A DNA stretch of 64,000 nucleotides from Celeribacter sp. PS-C1. GTDB lineage: Bacteria; Pseudomonadota; Alphaproteobacteria; Rhodobacterales; Rhodobacteraceae. The stretch's first letter is position 1, and each line of letters opens with the position of its first letter. Where the stretch lies: contig NZ_JAHXRW010000004.1 in assembly GCF_019429625.1 (NCBI RefSeq), positions 1-64,000 of the forward strand, in the 5' to 3' direction. A program made the translations under genes and the position numbers. The notes beneath the pieces are model-generated. The model made no database searches. It was not told the origin of the DNA and saw only the letters and a list, made by a program, of their open reading frames with translations. Below are positions 40,308-49,951 of this stretch, piece after piece.

Positions 40308-42767
40308 ATGGCCCGGATTTTCTCTTTGTTGCTCAAGATCGTCTCCGGTCTCGTTCTCTTGACCGTTTTGGCGATCTGGCTGACCTATTGGCTCGCCGCG
40401 CGCTCCCTGCCGGATTACAACGCGGATTTTGAGGTGGCGGACATCAGCGCGCCCGTCGAGATCGCGCGAGACAACGCCAATGTGCCGCATATTTTCGGCG
40501 CCACGGATGAGGATGTCTATTACGGGCTGGGCTTCGCCCATGCGCAGGACCGCTTGTTCCAGATGATGCTTCTGCGGCGTACAGCGCAGGGCCGGTTGTC
40601 AGAAATGTTCGGCGAGCGCACATTGAAGACCGACGAGCTGATGCGGCGTCTTGGCCTTTACGAGGCCGCGCGGCAATCCGCACAGGTGCAAAGCCCCGAG
40701 GCTACAGCCGCACTCGAGGCCTATGCCCGCGGGGTGAACGCCTGGATCAAGGAGGTCAACGAAGGCGCTTTGGGACGCGGCGCGCCGGAGTTCTTTCTCT
40801 TCCCCTCAGAGATCGCCTATTGGCAGCCCGCCGATTCCATCGCGATCCTGAAACTCGTTGCCGTTCAGCTCTCGGATCAGATCCCGAACGAAGTGCTCCG
40901 CGCCCGCGCCTCTCTGTTGTTACCGCAAGAGCGACTGCGCGATCTCATGCCGGACGCACCCGGCACGGGCCTCGGGCTTTTGCCGTCCTACGCGGCGCTT
41001 TTCCCCGAGGCGCAGCCGGGCGTTGCCACCTCTGGCACGCAATATGCCCTGTCGCCTTTCCCGAAATCCGGCCTTGCGGGTGCCTCCAACGTCTGGGCCG
41101 CGGGTCCGGGGCGCTCGGCCACCGGCGCAACGCTTTTGGCCAATGACCCGCATCTGAATTTTGCCGCACCGGGCGCGTGGTATCTGGCACGGCTGCAACT
41201 GAGCACCGGCGGCGTGATTGGCGCCTCTGTGCCGGGGATTCCCGCGATTGTCTCGGGCCGACATGAGAGCTTTGGTTGGGGCATTACGGCGGCCTATCTG
41301 GATGACGCCGATCTCTACATCGAGAAACAAAACCCCGAGGCGCCGGGCGAAGTTCTGACGCCTGAAGGGTTCAAACCGCTGCGCAGCCGACCATCGATTG
41401 TCCAGATCAAGGATGCGGCCCCCGTCACCTTAACGCTGCAATGGTCCGACAACGGCCCGATCCTGCCGAACACCGCCTTTGACGTCGATACGATCACTCC
41501 GCCGGGACATCTCGTCTCTGTGGCCTGGACCGCCCTTGTGCCCGATGATCGGTCTATGACGGCAGTGATTGCGCTCAACCATGCGACGACGTTGACGCAA
41601 GCGATGGTGGCCGCGCGCGACTTTGCCGCCCCCGCGCTGAACCTCGCCATGGCGGACCCGGACCGGGTGCAGATGAAGGTCATCGGCCGCGCGCCCCTTC
41701 GTGATGCGCTGCATCAATCCAAGGGCCGCATCCCCTCGCCCGGTTGGCTTGAGGCGGATCGTTGGCAAGGTTGGCGCGATTTCGACGATCTGCCGCTCTT
41801 TACCGCCGATCGTGACGGCATCATCGGCAACACCAACAACAAAACCGTCGATGCCCCCTTCCCCGACCACCTGTCCTATCACTGGGGCGACACCCAGCGC
41901 ATTCAGCGCTGGCAGCGTCTCATGCAGGCGCGCGAGGTCCACACCCGCGACAGCTTCATCGAAGTGCAAAACGACGTGGTCTCCCCAGCGGCACGCAACC
42001 TCTTGCCGCTCGTGGGGGCCGATCTGTGGTTCACCGGCGAGGCCGCGCCCGAGGGCACGCCCGAACGTCAGCGTCAACGCGCGCTCACGCTCTTGGCCGA
42101 GTGGAATGGCGAGATGAACGAACACCTACCGGAACCGCTGATCTACTATGCCTGGATGCGCGCACTCCAAGACCGTCTGATCCGCGACGAGATCGGGCCA
42201 CTGGCGCGCGAGTTCACCCATGTCGATCCGATCTTCATCGAGCGTGTTTACCGCGACATCGGCGGCGCCTCGGCCTGGTGCGATGTCATCCAATCGGCGC
42301 CGATGGAAACCTGCACCGACATTGCGCGCCTCTCTCTTGATGACGCGCTTCTGTGGATCGGAGAGCATTACTCGACCAATCTTGAGAGCCTTCGTTGGGG
42401 CGACGCCCATATGGCGCAGCACGATCACCCGGTGTTGGGCGATGTGCCTTTGCTGAAATGGGTTGTGAACATCCGGCAATCGACCTCCGGCGGTGACAAC
42501 ACGCTGATGCGCGGCGTGACGGCTGGAGATGGGCCGCAGCCCTTCGCCAACGTCCATGGCGCGGCGTACCGTGGGGTCTACGACTTTGCCGACCCGGACA
42601 GCTCTGTCTTCGTCACCGCCACCGGCCAGTCAGGCCATCCGCTGAGCCGTCACTATGACGATCTGGGCGAGTTGTGGCGGCGTGGGGAATATGTCCCGAT
42701 GAGCCTCGACCCCGAATTGGCCCGCGCCGCTGGCGTCGGCATCACGCATCTGGTGCCGGAGGAATGA
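40308..42767 (+). CDS. Membrane-anchored penicillin-acylase-family protein
   Basis: An 819-residue Ntn-hydrolase precursor of the penicillin/acyl-homoserine-lactone acylase family. An N-terminal hydrophobic helix (about 8-31) acts as signal or anchor to the periplasm. The predicted autoproteolytic site and nucleophile is Ser260 in GLAGASNVWAAGPGRSATG, followed by LLANDPHLNF; TNNK at about 509 and the C-terminal VTATGQSGHPLSRHYDD are family blocks. Substrates may be amides such as acyl-homoserine lactones or beta-lactams; this is not resolved. It overlaps the acetyltransferase gene by 4 nt. Confidence 0.85.
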   Translation: MARIFSLLLKIVSGLVLLTVLAIWLTYWLAARSLPDYNADFEVADISAPVEIARDNANVPHIFGATDEDVYYGLGFAHAQDRLFQMMLLRRTAQGRLSEMFGERTLKTDELMRRLGLYEAARQSAQVQSPEATAALEAYARGVNAWIKEVNEGALGRGAPEFFLFPSEIAYWQPADSIAILKLVAVQLSDQIPNEVLRARASLLLPQERLRDLMPDAPGTGLGLLPSYAALFPEAQPGVATSGTQYALSPFPKSGLAGASNVWAAGPGRSATGATLLANDPHLNFAAPGAWYLARLQLSTGGVIGASVPGIPAIVSGRHESFGWGITAAYLDDADLYIEKQNPEAPGEVLTPEGFKPLRSRPSIVQIKDAAPVTLTLQWSDNGPILPNTAFDVDTITPPGHLVSVAWTALVPDDRSMTAVIALNHATTLTQAMVAARDFAAPALNLAMADPDRVQMKVIGRAPLRDALHQSKGRIPSPGWLEADRWQGWRDFDDLPLFTADRDGIIGNTNNKTVDAPFPDHLSYHWGDTQRIQRWQRLMQAREVHTRDSFIEVQNDVVSPAARNLLPLVGADLWFTGEAAPEGTPERQRQRALTLLAEWNGEMNEHLPEPLIYYAWMRALQDRLIRDEIGPLAREFTHVDPIFIERVYRDIGGASAWCDVIQSAPMETCTDIARLSLDDALLWIGEHYSTNLESLRWGDAHMAQHDHPVLGDVPLLKWVVNIRQSTSGGDNTLMRGVTAGDGPQPFANVHGAAYRGVYDFADPDSSVFVTATGQSGHPLSRHYDDLGELWRRGEYVPMSLDPELARAAGVGITHLVPEE

Positions 42768-43309
42768 CCTCAGAGTGGGATAAAATGCGCGCGGGCGACT
42801 GGTATTGCTGCATGGATCCCGAAATAGATGCGCGCCGGACCAAGGTCTTTGACGCGGTACACCGCCACAACATGGCGCTGCCCTCGGAACGGGGTGACAT
42901 CCACCCGGAGCTGCGGACCTTGCTAGGCGCCGCTCCCGAGACCGCGCGGATCGAGGGGCAGTTTCACCTCTTGTATGGCGAGAACCTGTTTCTGGGAGAC
43001 GGCGCGTTTCTGAACGTCGGCTGTGTCGTGTTGGACAGCGCGCGGGTCGAGATCGGAGAAAACACGATGATCGGTCCGCGCACGCAAATCTACTGCGCCG
43101 ATCACCACCGCGATCCGGTGCTGCGCGGGCAACTCATTGAACGCGCCCTGCCCGTCACGATTGGGAAAGATGTCTGGATCGGCGGCGCTGCGATCATCCT
43201 ACCAGGTGTCACCATCGGCGATGGTGCGATTGTCGGCGCGGGTTCAGTGGTGACAAAAGACGTCGCGCCGGGCGCGCGTGTTGCGGGCAATCCGGCGCGG
43301 GTTCTTTAA
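42764..43309 (+). CDS. Maltose O-acetyltransferase-like hexapeptide acyltransferase
   Basis: A 181-residue left-handed beta-helix acetyltransferase of the LacA/Maa/NodL type. The N-terminal KMRAGDWYCCMDPEI and the repeats IGENTMIGPRTQIYCADHHRDPVLRG (catalytic His) and IGKDVWIGGAAIILPGVTIGDGAIVGAGSVVTKD are diagnostic. It transfers acetyl groups from acetyl-CoA to sugar hydroxyls. The ATG overlaps the acylase stop (ATGA). ATG 42785 is possible but would remove a conserved N-terminal segment. Confidence 0.85.
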   Translation: MTSEWDKMRAGDWYCCMDPEIDARRTKVFDAVHRHNMALPSERGDIHPELRTLLGAAPETARIEGQFHLLYGENLFLGDGAFLNVGCVVLDSARVEIGENTMIGPRTQIYCADHHRDPVLRGQLIERALPVTIGKDVWIGGAAIILPGVTIGDGAIVGAGSVVTKDVAPGARVAGNPARVL

Positions 43310-43312
43310 ACC

Positions 43313-43681
43313 TCACGCCTGCCCTTTGATCTCTTTCTTGTAGACCAGAAACGCCGCGCCCTTTTCCATCGCTTTGCGCGCGGAGGCATCGAGCGCCTTG
43401 TCTTCGAAGCGCTTCTGACCGGTGATGTCGCCGCCCTTCTTCATTTCCATAGCGGACCAGCCGGTCGCCTCGAGACCTTTGAAGGCCTTCGCAATCGCGA
43501 GCCTTTGCTCACCCGCCACCATGAACACCATCACGGCGTGACGCGCGCCCATGCGCAGGCCGGTTTTAGCGCCTGCGGTGGCCTCAAAGAGCATCATGAA
43601 CAGACGCCTTTGGGTATTGCCCTCGCCGGCTGTCTTGGTGTCAGGTTTGGTCTTTGTCTTGGCAGCCTGCTCTTTGCTCAT
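43313..43681 (-). CDS. Conserved hypothetical protein downstream of hflX
   Basis: A 122-residue basic protein without recognised family motifs. The N-terminus is Lys/Thr-rich and probably disordered (to about residue 20), followed by a compact region rich in Ala, Gly, Lys and Met. There is no signal peptide or clear membrane segment. It starts 1 nt after the hflX stop, so it is co-transcribed with hflX and may be functionally tied to ribosome or GTPase biology; that is inference. Confidence 0.6.
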   Translation of the reverse strand: MSKEQAAKTKTKPDTKTAGEGNTQRRLFMMLFEATAGAKTGLRMGARHAVMVFMVAGEQRLAIAKAFKGLEATGWSAMEMKKGGDITGQKRFEDKALDASARKAMEKGAAFLVYKKEIKGQA

Positions 43682-43682
43682 C

Positions 43683-45017
43683 TCACATCTCCCGAAATTG
43701 CTTTTCCTGACGCGGGGTCCAGAGAACCTTGAGCTGATAGCCGTCCTCGGCCATCTCCTCGCTCAAGACCACACCCTCCTCAAAGAGCCAGGCCCGTTTC
43801 TTGCCCTCGGCATAGGGCAGGACGAGATCGCGTTCAATCTTGTCTTCTTCGAAAAACCCGGAAATCGCCGACAAAAGCTCCGGCACGCCCTCGCCGGTCA
43901 CGGCAGAGATGGCGAAAATGCCGTCTTCCTGCCCCGCACGCTCCATCCGGGCTGCGTGGGCCTCTTCATCCAGAAGGTCGATCTTGTTCCAGACCTCGAA
44001 CATCGGAGCGTCTTCCTTGATGCCCAAGTCAGACAGGATTTTCAGGACATCGGCCTTTTGTTCCTCGGTCTCCTCGGCGGCAATGTCGCGCACATGAAGG
44101 ATGAGATCTGCGTCAAGAACCTCTTCGAGCGTCGCGCGGAAAGCGGCGACAAGCTGGGTCGGCAGGTTGGAGATGAACCCCACTGTGTCGGACAGAATGA
44201 TCTCGCGGTCGCCGCCATGGGCGTTCTCGATCACAAGCTGGCGCATGGTCGGGTCGAGCGTCGCGAACAGCATGTCTTTGGCGAACACATCCGCGCCGGT
44301 CACCGTGTTGAAGAACGTCGATTTGCCCGCGTTGGTGTAACCCACCAGCGCGACGATCGGGAACGGAACTTTCGCGCGCGAGGCGCGGTGTAGCTCACGG
44401 GTTTTGACCACCTTCTCAAGCTGACGGCGCAGGCGCACGAGTTGTTCGTCGATGGCACGACGGTCGGCCTCGATCTGGGTCTCGCCGGGACCGCCGACAA
44501 AGCCCAAACCACCACGTTGCCGCTCAAGGTGGGTCCAGGCGCGGACCAATCGCGTGCGCTGATAGCTGAGCGCGGCCATTTCGACCTGCAACACGCCCTC
44601 GCGGGTGCGCGCGCGGTCGGAGAAGATCTCCAAAATCAAGCCGGTCCGGTCGAGAAGTTTGACCTTCCATTCCTTCTCAAGGTTGCGCTGCTGCACCGGG
44701 GTCACCGGGCCGTCGATCAGCACAAGTTCCACCTCGGCGGCTTTCATGCGCTGTTTCAATTCCTCGATCTTACCGGAGCCAAAGAGATGGCCGGGCTGGA
44801 TCTTTGGCAGGCGGACGATTTCGGAGCCCACGACTTCGAGATCGGGCAGCGCTGCGGCCAGCGCCACGGCTTCCTCCAACCCTGCCTGCGGCTCGCGGCG
44901 GTCTCGGTCGGAGGTAATGTCGGGATGAAGCACCCAAGCGCGGGTCTGCTTCACTTCATGTTCGTATAGTTCGGCCAAATGCCGCTCCTTTAAACGCGAG
45001 AAAGCACCCGCCGCCAT
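43683..45017 (-). CDS. hflX: Ribosome-associated GTPase HflX
   Basis: A 444-residue HflX-type GTPase. The N-terminal domain has LFGSGKIEEL and VELVLIDGPVTPVQQRNLE, then the GGPGETQIEADRR linker. The G domain has GYTNAGKST (G1), DTVGFI (G3) and NKIDLL (G4). HflX splits stalled 70S ribosomes. It sits 66 nt downstream of hfq, the classical hfq-hflX pair. The ATG at 45017 lacks a strong ribosome site. Confidence 0.92.
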   Translation of the reverse strand: MAAGAFSRLKERHLAELYEHEVKQTRAWVLHPDITSDRDRREPQAGLEEAVALAAALPDLEVVGSEIVRLPKIQPGHLFGSGKIEELKQRMKAAEVELVLIDGPVTPVQQRNLEKEWKVKLLDRTGLILEIFSDRARTREGVLQVEMAALSYQRTRLVRAWTHLERQRGGLGFVGGPGETQIEADRRAIDEQLVRLRRQLEKVVKTRELHRASRAKVPFPIVALVGYTNAGKSTFFNTVTGADVFAKDMLFATLDPTMRQLVIENAHGGDREIILSDTVGFISNLPTQLVAAFRATLEEVLDADLILHVRDIAAEETEEQKADVLKILSDLGIKEDAPMFEVWNKIDLLDEEAHAARMERAGQEDGIFAISAVTGEGVPELLSAISGFFEEDKIERDLVLPYAEGKKRAWLFEEGVVLSEEMAEDGYQLKVLWTPRQEKQFREM

Positions 45018-45083
45018 ACGACAGGTGCCGATATTTCATACCGTCACATATATCTGACTGGACGGATTGCAAGAGGGCTGAAA

Positions 45084-45320
45084 TTACGCCTCTTCGCCGT
45101 CGTAGAGATTGATCGGCTGGGCCGGCATGATCGTCGAGATCGCGTGTTTATACACGAGCTGAGATTGGCCGTCGCGGCGCAGAAGGACGCAGAAGTTATC
45201 GAACCAAGTGATCACACCCTGAAGTTTCACACCGTTGATCAAAAAGATCGTCACGGGAACTTTGGTTTTGCGAACGTGGTTAAGGAAGGCGTCCTGAAGG
45301 TTTTGTTTATCGCCGGCCAT
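45084..45320 (-). CDS. hfq: RNA chaperone Hfq
   Basis: A 78-residue Sm-like protein. [30 protein letters not shown] is the Sm1 motif with the distal face, and YKHAIST is the Sm2 motif. The short C-terminus ([15 protein letters not shown]) is typical of alphaproteobacterial Hfq. It forms a hexamer that matches small RNAs with mRNAs. It is between trkH and hflX, the usual arrangement in this group. Confidence 0.95.
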   Translation of the reverse strand: MAGDKQNLQDAFLNHVRKTKVPVTIFLINGVKLQGVITWFDNFCVLLRRDGQSQLVYKHAISTIMPAQPINLYDGEEA

Positions 45321-45511
45321 GATCTTTGCCTTTTTTCTTGCGCTTTATGTTGCGAACTGTCCCTCGGGCGACAGCACTTGTGGACACCTCGCCGCAGATT
45401 CACTCGAATGTCAAGATAAGCGCCTGAAATTCCCCGCTCTTGTAAGGCGGCTATGGAAAACACGACACAAATTTACGTCACTCGGGACGCTAACATTCCT
45501 GGAATTGCGTT

Positions 45512-47059
45512 TCAGCGCCGCCAGAATTCCGGATTCAAAAGCGCGATGATCGCCAACATTTCAAGCCGCCCGAGTACCATTGTTGCAGCTAAGATCATCT
45601 TTTCCGCATCGCCAAGGCTCGCGTAGCTCAACGGCACATCGCCCACCACATTGGCCAGCGGCCCCGTGGTCGTGAGTGCAGAAATCGTGAACACAGCTGC
45701 TTCTTGGAAATGCAGGCCAAACAAGGACAAAAGCATCATCACCGCGGCGATGGTGAAGGCGAAGACCATGAAATAGACCCAAGCCACATATGCGCCCTCG
45801 CGCCGAATGCGCCGCGCATTGGCGCCCGCGCCGCCCACAGAGTGCGGCGAGATCAACTTTTCGATTTCACGCTCACCGTGACGCACCAAAGCGTAAAGCC
45901 GGAGCAGCTTGACACCGCCCGCCGTGGTCGCCACGCCGCCGCCGAAAATCGCCAGCCCCATGAGCAAAACCCCCGGCGCCTGAAGCCCGGACCAAAGCCG
46001 CGCCTCTTCCCAGCCGAGGCTCTCGAAACCGGCCGTCGAGAGGAAGGACAGCACCATGAACGTGCCGCCCCACAGGGACGACATCGCGCGGGCAAAGGTC
46101 CAGTCGCCAGAGACCTCAAGCACCGACACCCAATGGCGCAGGAACAGCAAAATCGGGATCACGACAATCAGCGCCAGACCGATTTTCATCTCCGGGTCGC
46201 GCCACAAAGGCGGCGCATCGGTGCGGGTCTGGTCGGCGGTAAAGGTCTTGCGCGAGAGCGCCAAGAACAGGAAAGCAAAGACCAGCGCCTCGCCGATGAA
46301 GCCGGTCCCCGCTTCGGTCAGCCCGCCGACGGGCGAAATGCCGGAGGTGGCCATCACGGACATGGCATGGCAGAGCGCGACATAGGGGTTCGAACCGATC
46401 ATCGAGAGCGCAAACCACAGCGCCAAGGTCAGGCCCAGATAGATCGGGAACAGCTTGACGGTAAAGCGCGCGAGGCGTTCGGGCGCAGCCGCCACACGGG
46501 TGATCTGGGAAGCGCGCACTTCGCTTTGGCCCGCCCCGCGCGAGGAAAGCACCTCAAACCCGCCAAGGTTCAGAGGCGCCAGAACCGCGACAGCCGTGAT
46601 CCAGGCGAAAAGCCCTCCGAGCCACCCCACCAGCGCGGTCCAGAGATGCACAGGGCGTGACAAGCGCGCCGGATCGTCGAACAGTGTCGCCCCCGTGGTG
46701 GTCAGCGCAGAAACCATCTCGAAATAGGCGTTGAAATACGTGGTGTCCTTGGTGGCCTCCGCAAAAGGCACGGCAAGGATCAAAGGCACGGCGGTGTAGG
46801 TGCCCAGTAGGGTCAAAAGCTGGTTTCGGCCTTCACGGTCCCGATCACGCAAACTGTCGCGATCCTCGGTCGCCTCGGGACGGAACCGGGCAATGGCGAT
46901 AAACCCCGCGAGAGAGGAAAACAGCACCGCCGCATAGAAAAACGCCCGCGCATCATCCCATTCGCGCAGCACCATAGCATAGATCGCAGGGACCATCATC
47001 GCGCCCCCGCTCACCAGCACCAGCTGGACAAAAAATGGCATGCGCGAGAAGCGGTTCAT
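45512..47059 (-). CDS. trkH: Trk potassium uptake protein TrkH
   Basis: A 515-residue integral membrane protein of the TrkH/KtrB superfamily with four M1-P-M2 repeats. TTTGATLF, MATSGISPVGG, FLSTAGFESLGW and ALTTTGPLANV correspond to the four selectivity-filter loops with conserved glycines. Its start overlaps the trkA stop by 1 nt (TGATG), showing coupling with its regulatory subunit. The 191-bp gap to hfq shows nothing clearly identifiable. Confidence 0.92.
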   Translation of the reverse strand: MNRFSRMPFFVQLVLVSGGAMMVPAIYAMVLREWDDARAFFYAAVLFSSLAGFIAIARFRPEATEDRDSLRDRDREGRNQLLTLLGTYTAVPLILAVPFAEATKDTTYFNAYFEMVSALTTTGATLFDDPARLSRPVHLWTALVGWLGGLFAWITAVAVLAPLNLGGFEVLSSRGAGQSEVRASQITRVAAAPERLARFTVKLFPIYLGLTLALWFALSMIGSNPYVALCHAMSVMATSGISPVGGLTEAGTGFIGEALVFAFLFLALSRKTFTADQTRTDAPPLWRDPEMKIGLALIVVIPILLFLRHWVSVLEVSGDWTFARAMSSLWGGTFMVLSFLSTAGFESLGWEEARLWSGLQAPGVLLMGLAIFGGGVATTAGGVKLLRLYALVRHGEREIEKLISPHSVGGAGANARRIRREGAYVAWVYFMVFAFTIAAVMMLLSLFGLHFQEAAVFTISALTTTGPLANVVGDVPLSYASLGDAEKMILAATMVLGRLEMLAIIALLNPEFWRR

Positions 47060-48435
47060 CAGAAGTAATCAATCGACACTTGCAGCAGACGCTCGACCTC
47101 GGGCACGTCGTCCCTCAGCGAGAAAATGGTGATCACATCACCCTCGTCGATGCGCGTGGCACCGGTCGGCTTGACGTATTTGCCACCCTTGGAGATCGCG
47201 CCAACCAAGACACCTTCGGGGAAGTCGATGTCGCGGATCGGCTTGCCGGAAATCGGAGAGGTCGAGAGCACCTGTGCCTCGATAACCTCCGCCTCGCCAT
47301 CGCCCACAGAATAGACGTTGCGCACCCGCCCGTGGCGAATGTGGCGCAGGATCGAGGACACCGTGGTGGCGCGCGGGTTGATATAGGCGTCGATGTCGAG
47401 CGCGTTGAGGATTGGCACCAGAGTCGGGTCGTTCACGAGACAGATCGCCATCTTCGCGCCGCGTTGCTTGGCGCGCACGGCAGCCAGCATGTTGACCTTG
47501 TCGTCGTCCGTCACACAAAGCGCGGCATCGGCACGGGTGATCCCCGCCTCGGCCAAGAGTTCCTGATCCAAAGCATCGCCATTGAGCACAATCGTGCGCT
47601 CCAGACTGTCGGCGGCCTTCTCGGCGGTCTTGCGGTTTTTCTCGATAATTTTGGCACGCACGCGTTCGGTGCGGGTTTCCAAGGCTTGCGCCACGGCCAA
47701 ACCAACGTTGCCACCACCCAAAATGACCACGCGCTCTTGCTTGGCGTGGGTCTTGCCGAAAATCTCCAACGTCCGGGTCAGGTCATCGGAATGGGCAAAG
47801 ACATAGACCTCATCTTTGGCAAAAAGCTGATCATTGGGCTCGGGCGCGAACAACCGCCCCTCGCGGCGCACGCCGACGACAATGGCGCGAAGCGTCGAAA
47901 AGAGATCCGACAGCTCACGCAAAGAGGTGTTGAGAACCGGGCAATCCTCTTCGAGCATGATGCCCATGAGCTGCACGCCGCCTGCGAGAAAGGCCTGTGT
48001 GTCGAATGCAGCCGGCGCCGCCAGACGGCGGAGCGCGGCCTCGGCGACCTCTTTCTCGGGCGAGATCACCACATCAATCGGCAGGTGATCGCGGCGGTAG
48101 AGGTCGGAATAAATTGCGGTCAGGTAGGACTGCGATCTGAGGCGCGCGATCTTACGCGGCACGCCAAAGACCGAGTGCGCCACCTGACAGGTGACCATAT
48201 TCACCTCATCGGAATAGGTCGCGGCGATCACCATATCGGCGTCGCGCGCCCCTGCCCGCTCCAGGACGTCCGGGTAGGAGGCAAAGCCCTCGATGCCTTG
48301 CACGTCCAGCGTATCGGTCGCACGGCGCACCAGCGCGGGATTGTTGTCCACGACGGTGACGTCGTTTTTCTCGGAAGAGAGTTGTTTGGCGATCTGCCAG
48401 CCGACCTGGCCCGCGCCGCAAATGATGACTTTCAT
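47059..48435 (-). CDS. trkA: Trk system potassium-binding regulator TrkA
   Basis: A 458-residue peripheral membrane protein made of two RCK units. The first RCK_N starts MKVIICGAGQVGWQIAKQL; the second begins near residue 233 (VVILGGGNVGLAVAQAL). Each is followed by an RCK_C domain, the last ending VITIFSLRDDVPEVERLL. It gates TrkH in response to NAD(H)/nucleotides. The ATG at 48435 is the conserved start; an upstream extension has no homology. Confidence 0.93.
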   Translation of the reverse strand: MKVIICGAGQVGWQIAKQLSSEKNDVTVVDNNPALVRRATDTLDVQGIEGFASYPDVLERAGARDADMVIAATYSDEVNMVTCQVAHSVFGVPRKIARLRSQSYLTAIYSDLYRRDHLPIDVVISPEKEVAEAALRRLAAPAAFDTQAFLAGGVQLMGIMLEEDCPVLNTSLRELSDLFSTLRAIVVGVRREGRLFAPEPNDQLFAKDEVYVFAHSDDLTRTLEIFGKTHAKQERVVILGGGNVGLAVAQALETRTERVRAKIIEKNRKTAEKAADSLERTIVLNGDALDQELLAEAGITRADAALCVTDDDKVNMLAAVRAKQRGAKMAICLVNDPTLVPILNALDIDAYINPRATTVSSILRHIRHGRVRNVYSVGDGEAEVIEAQVLSTSPISGKPIRDIDFPEGVLVGAISKGGKYVKPTGATRIDEGDVITIFSLRDDVPEVERLLQVSIDYF

Positions 48436-48526
48436 CGCATCACCTTTATTGCTTCGCCCCAGCCTTCGCACTTAACGGCGAAGGCGTCAACGCGGCTGTC
48501 GCGTCACATTTGGCCCGCACGTGGAC

Positions 48527-49930
48527 TCACTCCGCCTCTTCCGAGACATAGGCCACGCGCCCGCCCTGTTTGTTGCCCGTGACAACGCCCAGAGATTTCA
48601 ACTTGCGGTGCAGCGCCGAACGCTCCATCCCGACGAAGGTTGCCGTGCGAGAAATGTTGCCGCCAAAGCGGTTAATCTGTGTCAGCAGGTATTCGCGCTC
48701 GAAGAGTTCGCGCGCCTCTCTGAGCGGCAGCGTCGCAATCGCGGGAGACAAGACCGCCCGGCCCTCCTCTTCGCGTCCGCCATCCTCAGCAGGCAGCTCA
48801 GAGACATCAATCGCACCGGTGCTGTCGCCTAGGATCAGGACGCGCTCGATGACGTTCTTGAGCTGACGCACATTGCCCGGCCAAGCCATGGTCTGAAGCA
48901 TCGCAGCGGCATCCTCGGACAGCGCGCGCTGCGGCAGGCCCTGTTCACGGTTCAGTTTCTCGATGAAATACCCGGCCAGTTCCGGGATGTCCTCGCGACG
49001 TTTTTCGAGCGCAGGCACCTCAATCGGCACCACGTTCAGCCGGTGATAGAGCTCCTCGCGGAAGGTCCCGGCGGCAATCTCAGCCGTCAGATCGCGCGAG
49101 GTCGAAGAGATCACTCGCAGATCAACCGAGACCTGCGTCGTGCCGCCCACTCGGGTGAACCGTTGATCGACCAACACGCGCAGGATTTTCGACTGGGTGC
49201 CAAGCGGCATATCCGCCACTTCGTCGAAATAGATCACACCGCCGTTGGCCTCCTCCAACAAGCCTTTCTCGATGCCGCGCTCCGGGCTTTCACGGCCAAA
49301 GAGCACCTCTTCCATCCGGTCGGGCTCGATATTGGCGGAGGACACAGAGACGAAAGGTGCATCGTTGCGGTCAGAACCCGCATGGATGAACCGCGCCGCC
49401 ACTTCTTTGCCCACGCCCGCGCCGCCCGTCAGCATGACGCGGCCGTTGGATTTGGTGACTTTTTCCAGGTTGATTTTGAGCTGTTTGAAGGCGGTGGAGA
49501 CACCGATCATCTCGACATCGCCCGACCCCGACCGTTTCAGCGTCGCGTTTTCGCGCCGCAGACGCGAGGTCTCCATCGCACGGGTGATCACCACCATAAG
49601 CTGGTCAATGTTGAATGGCTTCTCGATGAAATCGTATGCGCCCTGTTTGATCGCCGCGACCGCAATTTCGATGTTGCCATGGCCAGAAATGATGATGATC
49701 GGCACTTCCGGGTGCTCACGTTTGACATGTTTGAGAATGTCGATCCCATCCATCTCGCTGTCCTTCAGCCAGATGTCGAGGATCATCAACGCGGGCACGC
49801 CGTCAGCAATTCGCTTCATGCAGTCGTCGGAATTGGCGGCCAGCCGCGTCTCAAAGCCTTCGTCCTGTAAAATATCTCCGATCAACTCGCGAATATCGCG
49901 TTCATCGTCGACGATCAGAATATCAGACAT
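48527..49930 (-). CDS. ntrX: Nitrogen/redox response regulator NtrX
   Basis: A 467-residue NtrC-family response regulator. The receiver domain has the phospho-acceptor near Asp52 (LMILDIWLKDSEMDG). The AAA+ domain has GGAGVGKEVAARF and VIYFDEVADM, and the C-terminal Fis-type helix-turn-helix contains GMERSALHRKLKSLG. The GAFTGA sigma54-contact motif is replaced (FGRESPERGIEKG), as is common for NtrX. It pairs with NtrY and regulates nitrogen, respiratory and envelope functions. Confidence 0.92.
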   Translation of the reverse strand: MSDILIVDDERDIRELIGDILQDEGFETRLAANSDDCMKRIADGVPALMILDIWLKDSEMDGIDILKHVKREHPEVPIIIISGHGNIEIAVAAIKQGAYDFIEKPFNIDQLMVVITRAMETSRLRRENATLKRSGSGDVEMIGVSTAFKQLKINLEKVTKSNGRVMLTGGAGVGKEVAARFIHAGSDRNDAPFVSVSSANIEPDRMEEVLFGRESPERGIEKGLLEEANGGVIYFDEVADMPLGTQSKILRVLVDQRFTRVGGTTQVSVDLRVISSTSRDLTAEIAAGTFREELYHRLNVVPIEVPALEKRREDIPELAGYFIEKLNREQGLPQRALSEDAAAMLQTMAWPGNVRQLKNVIERVLILGDSTGAIDVSELPAEDGGREEEGRAVLSPAIATLPLREARELFEREYLLTQINRFGGNISRTATFVGMERSALHRKLKSLGVVTGNKQGGRVAYVSEEAE

Positions 49931-49951
49931 GGTTTACTCCCGACTTCATCA

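Noticed and set aside
47035-48582. A 515-codon open frame antisense to trkA
   Set aside because: It mirrors the TrkA gene, is rich in Gly, Arg, His and Asp and lacks any recognisable domain.
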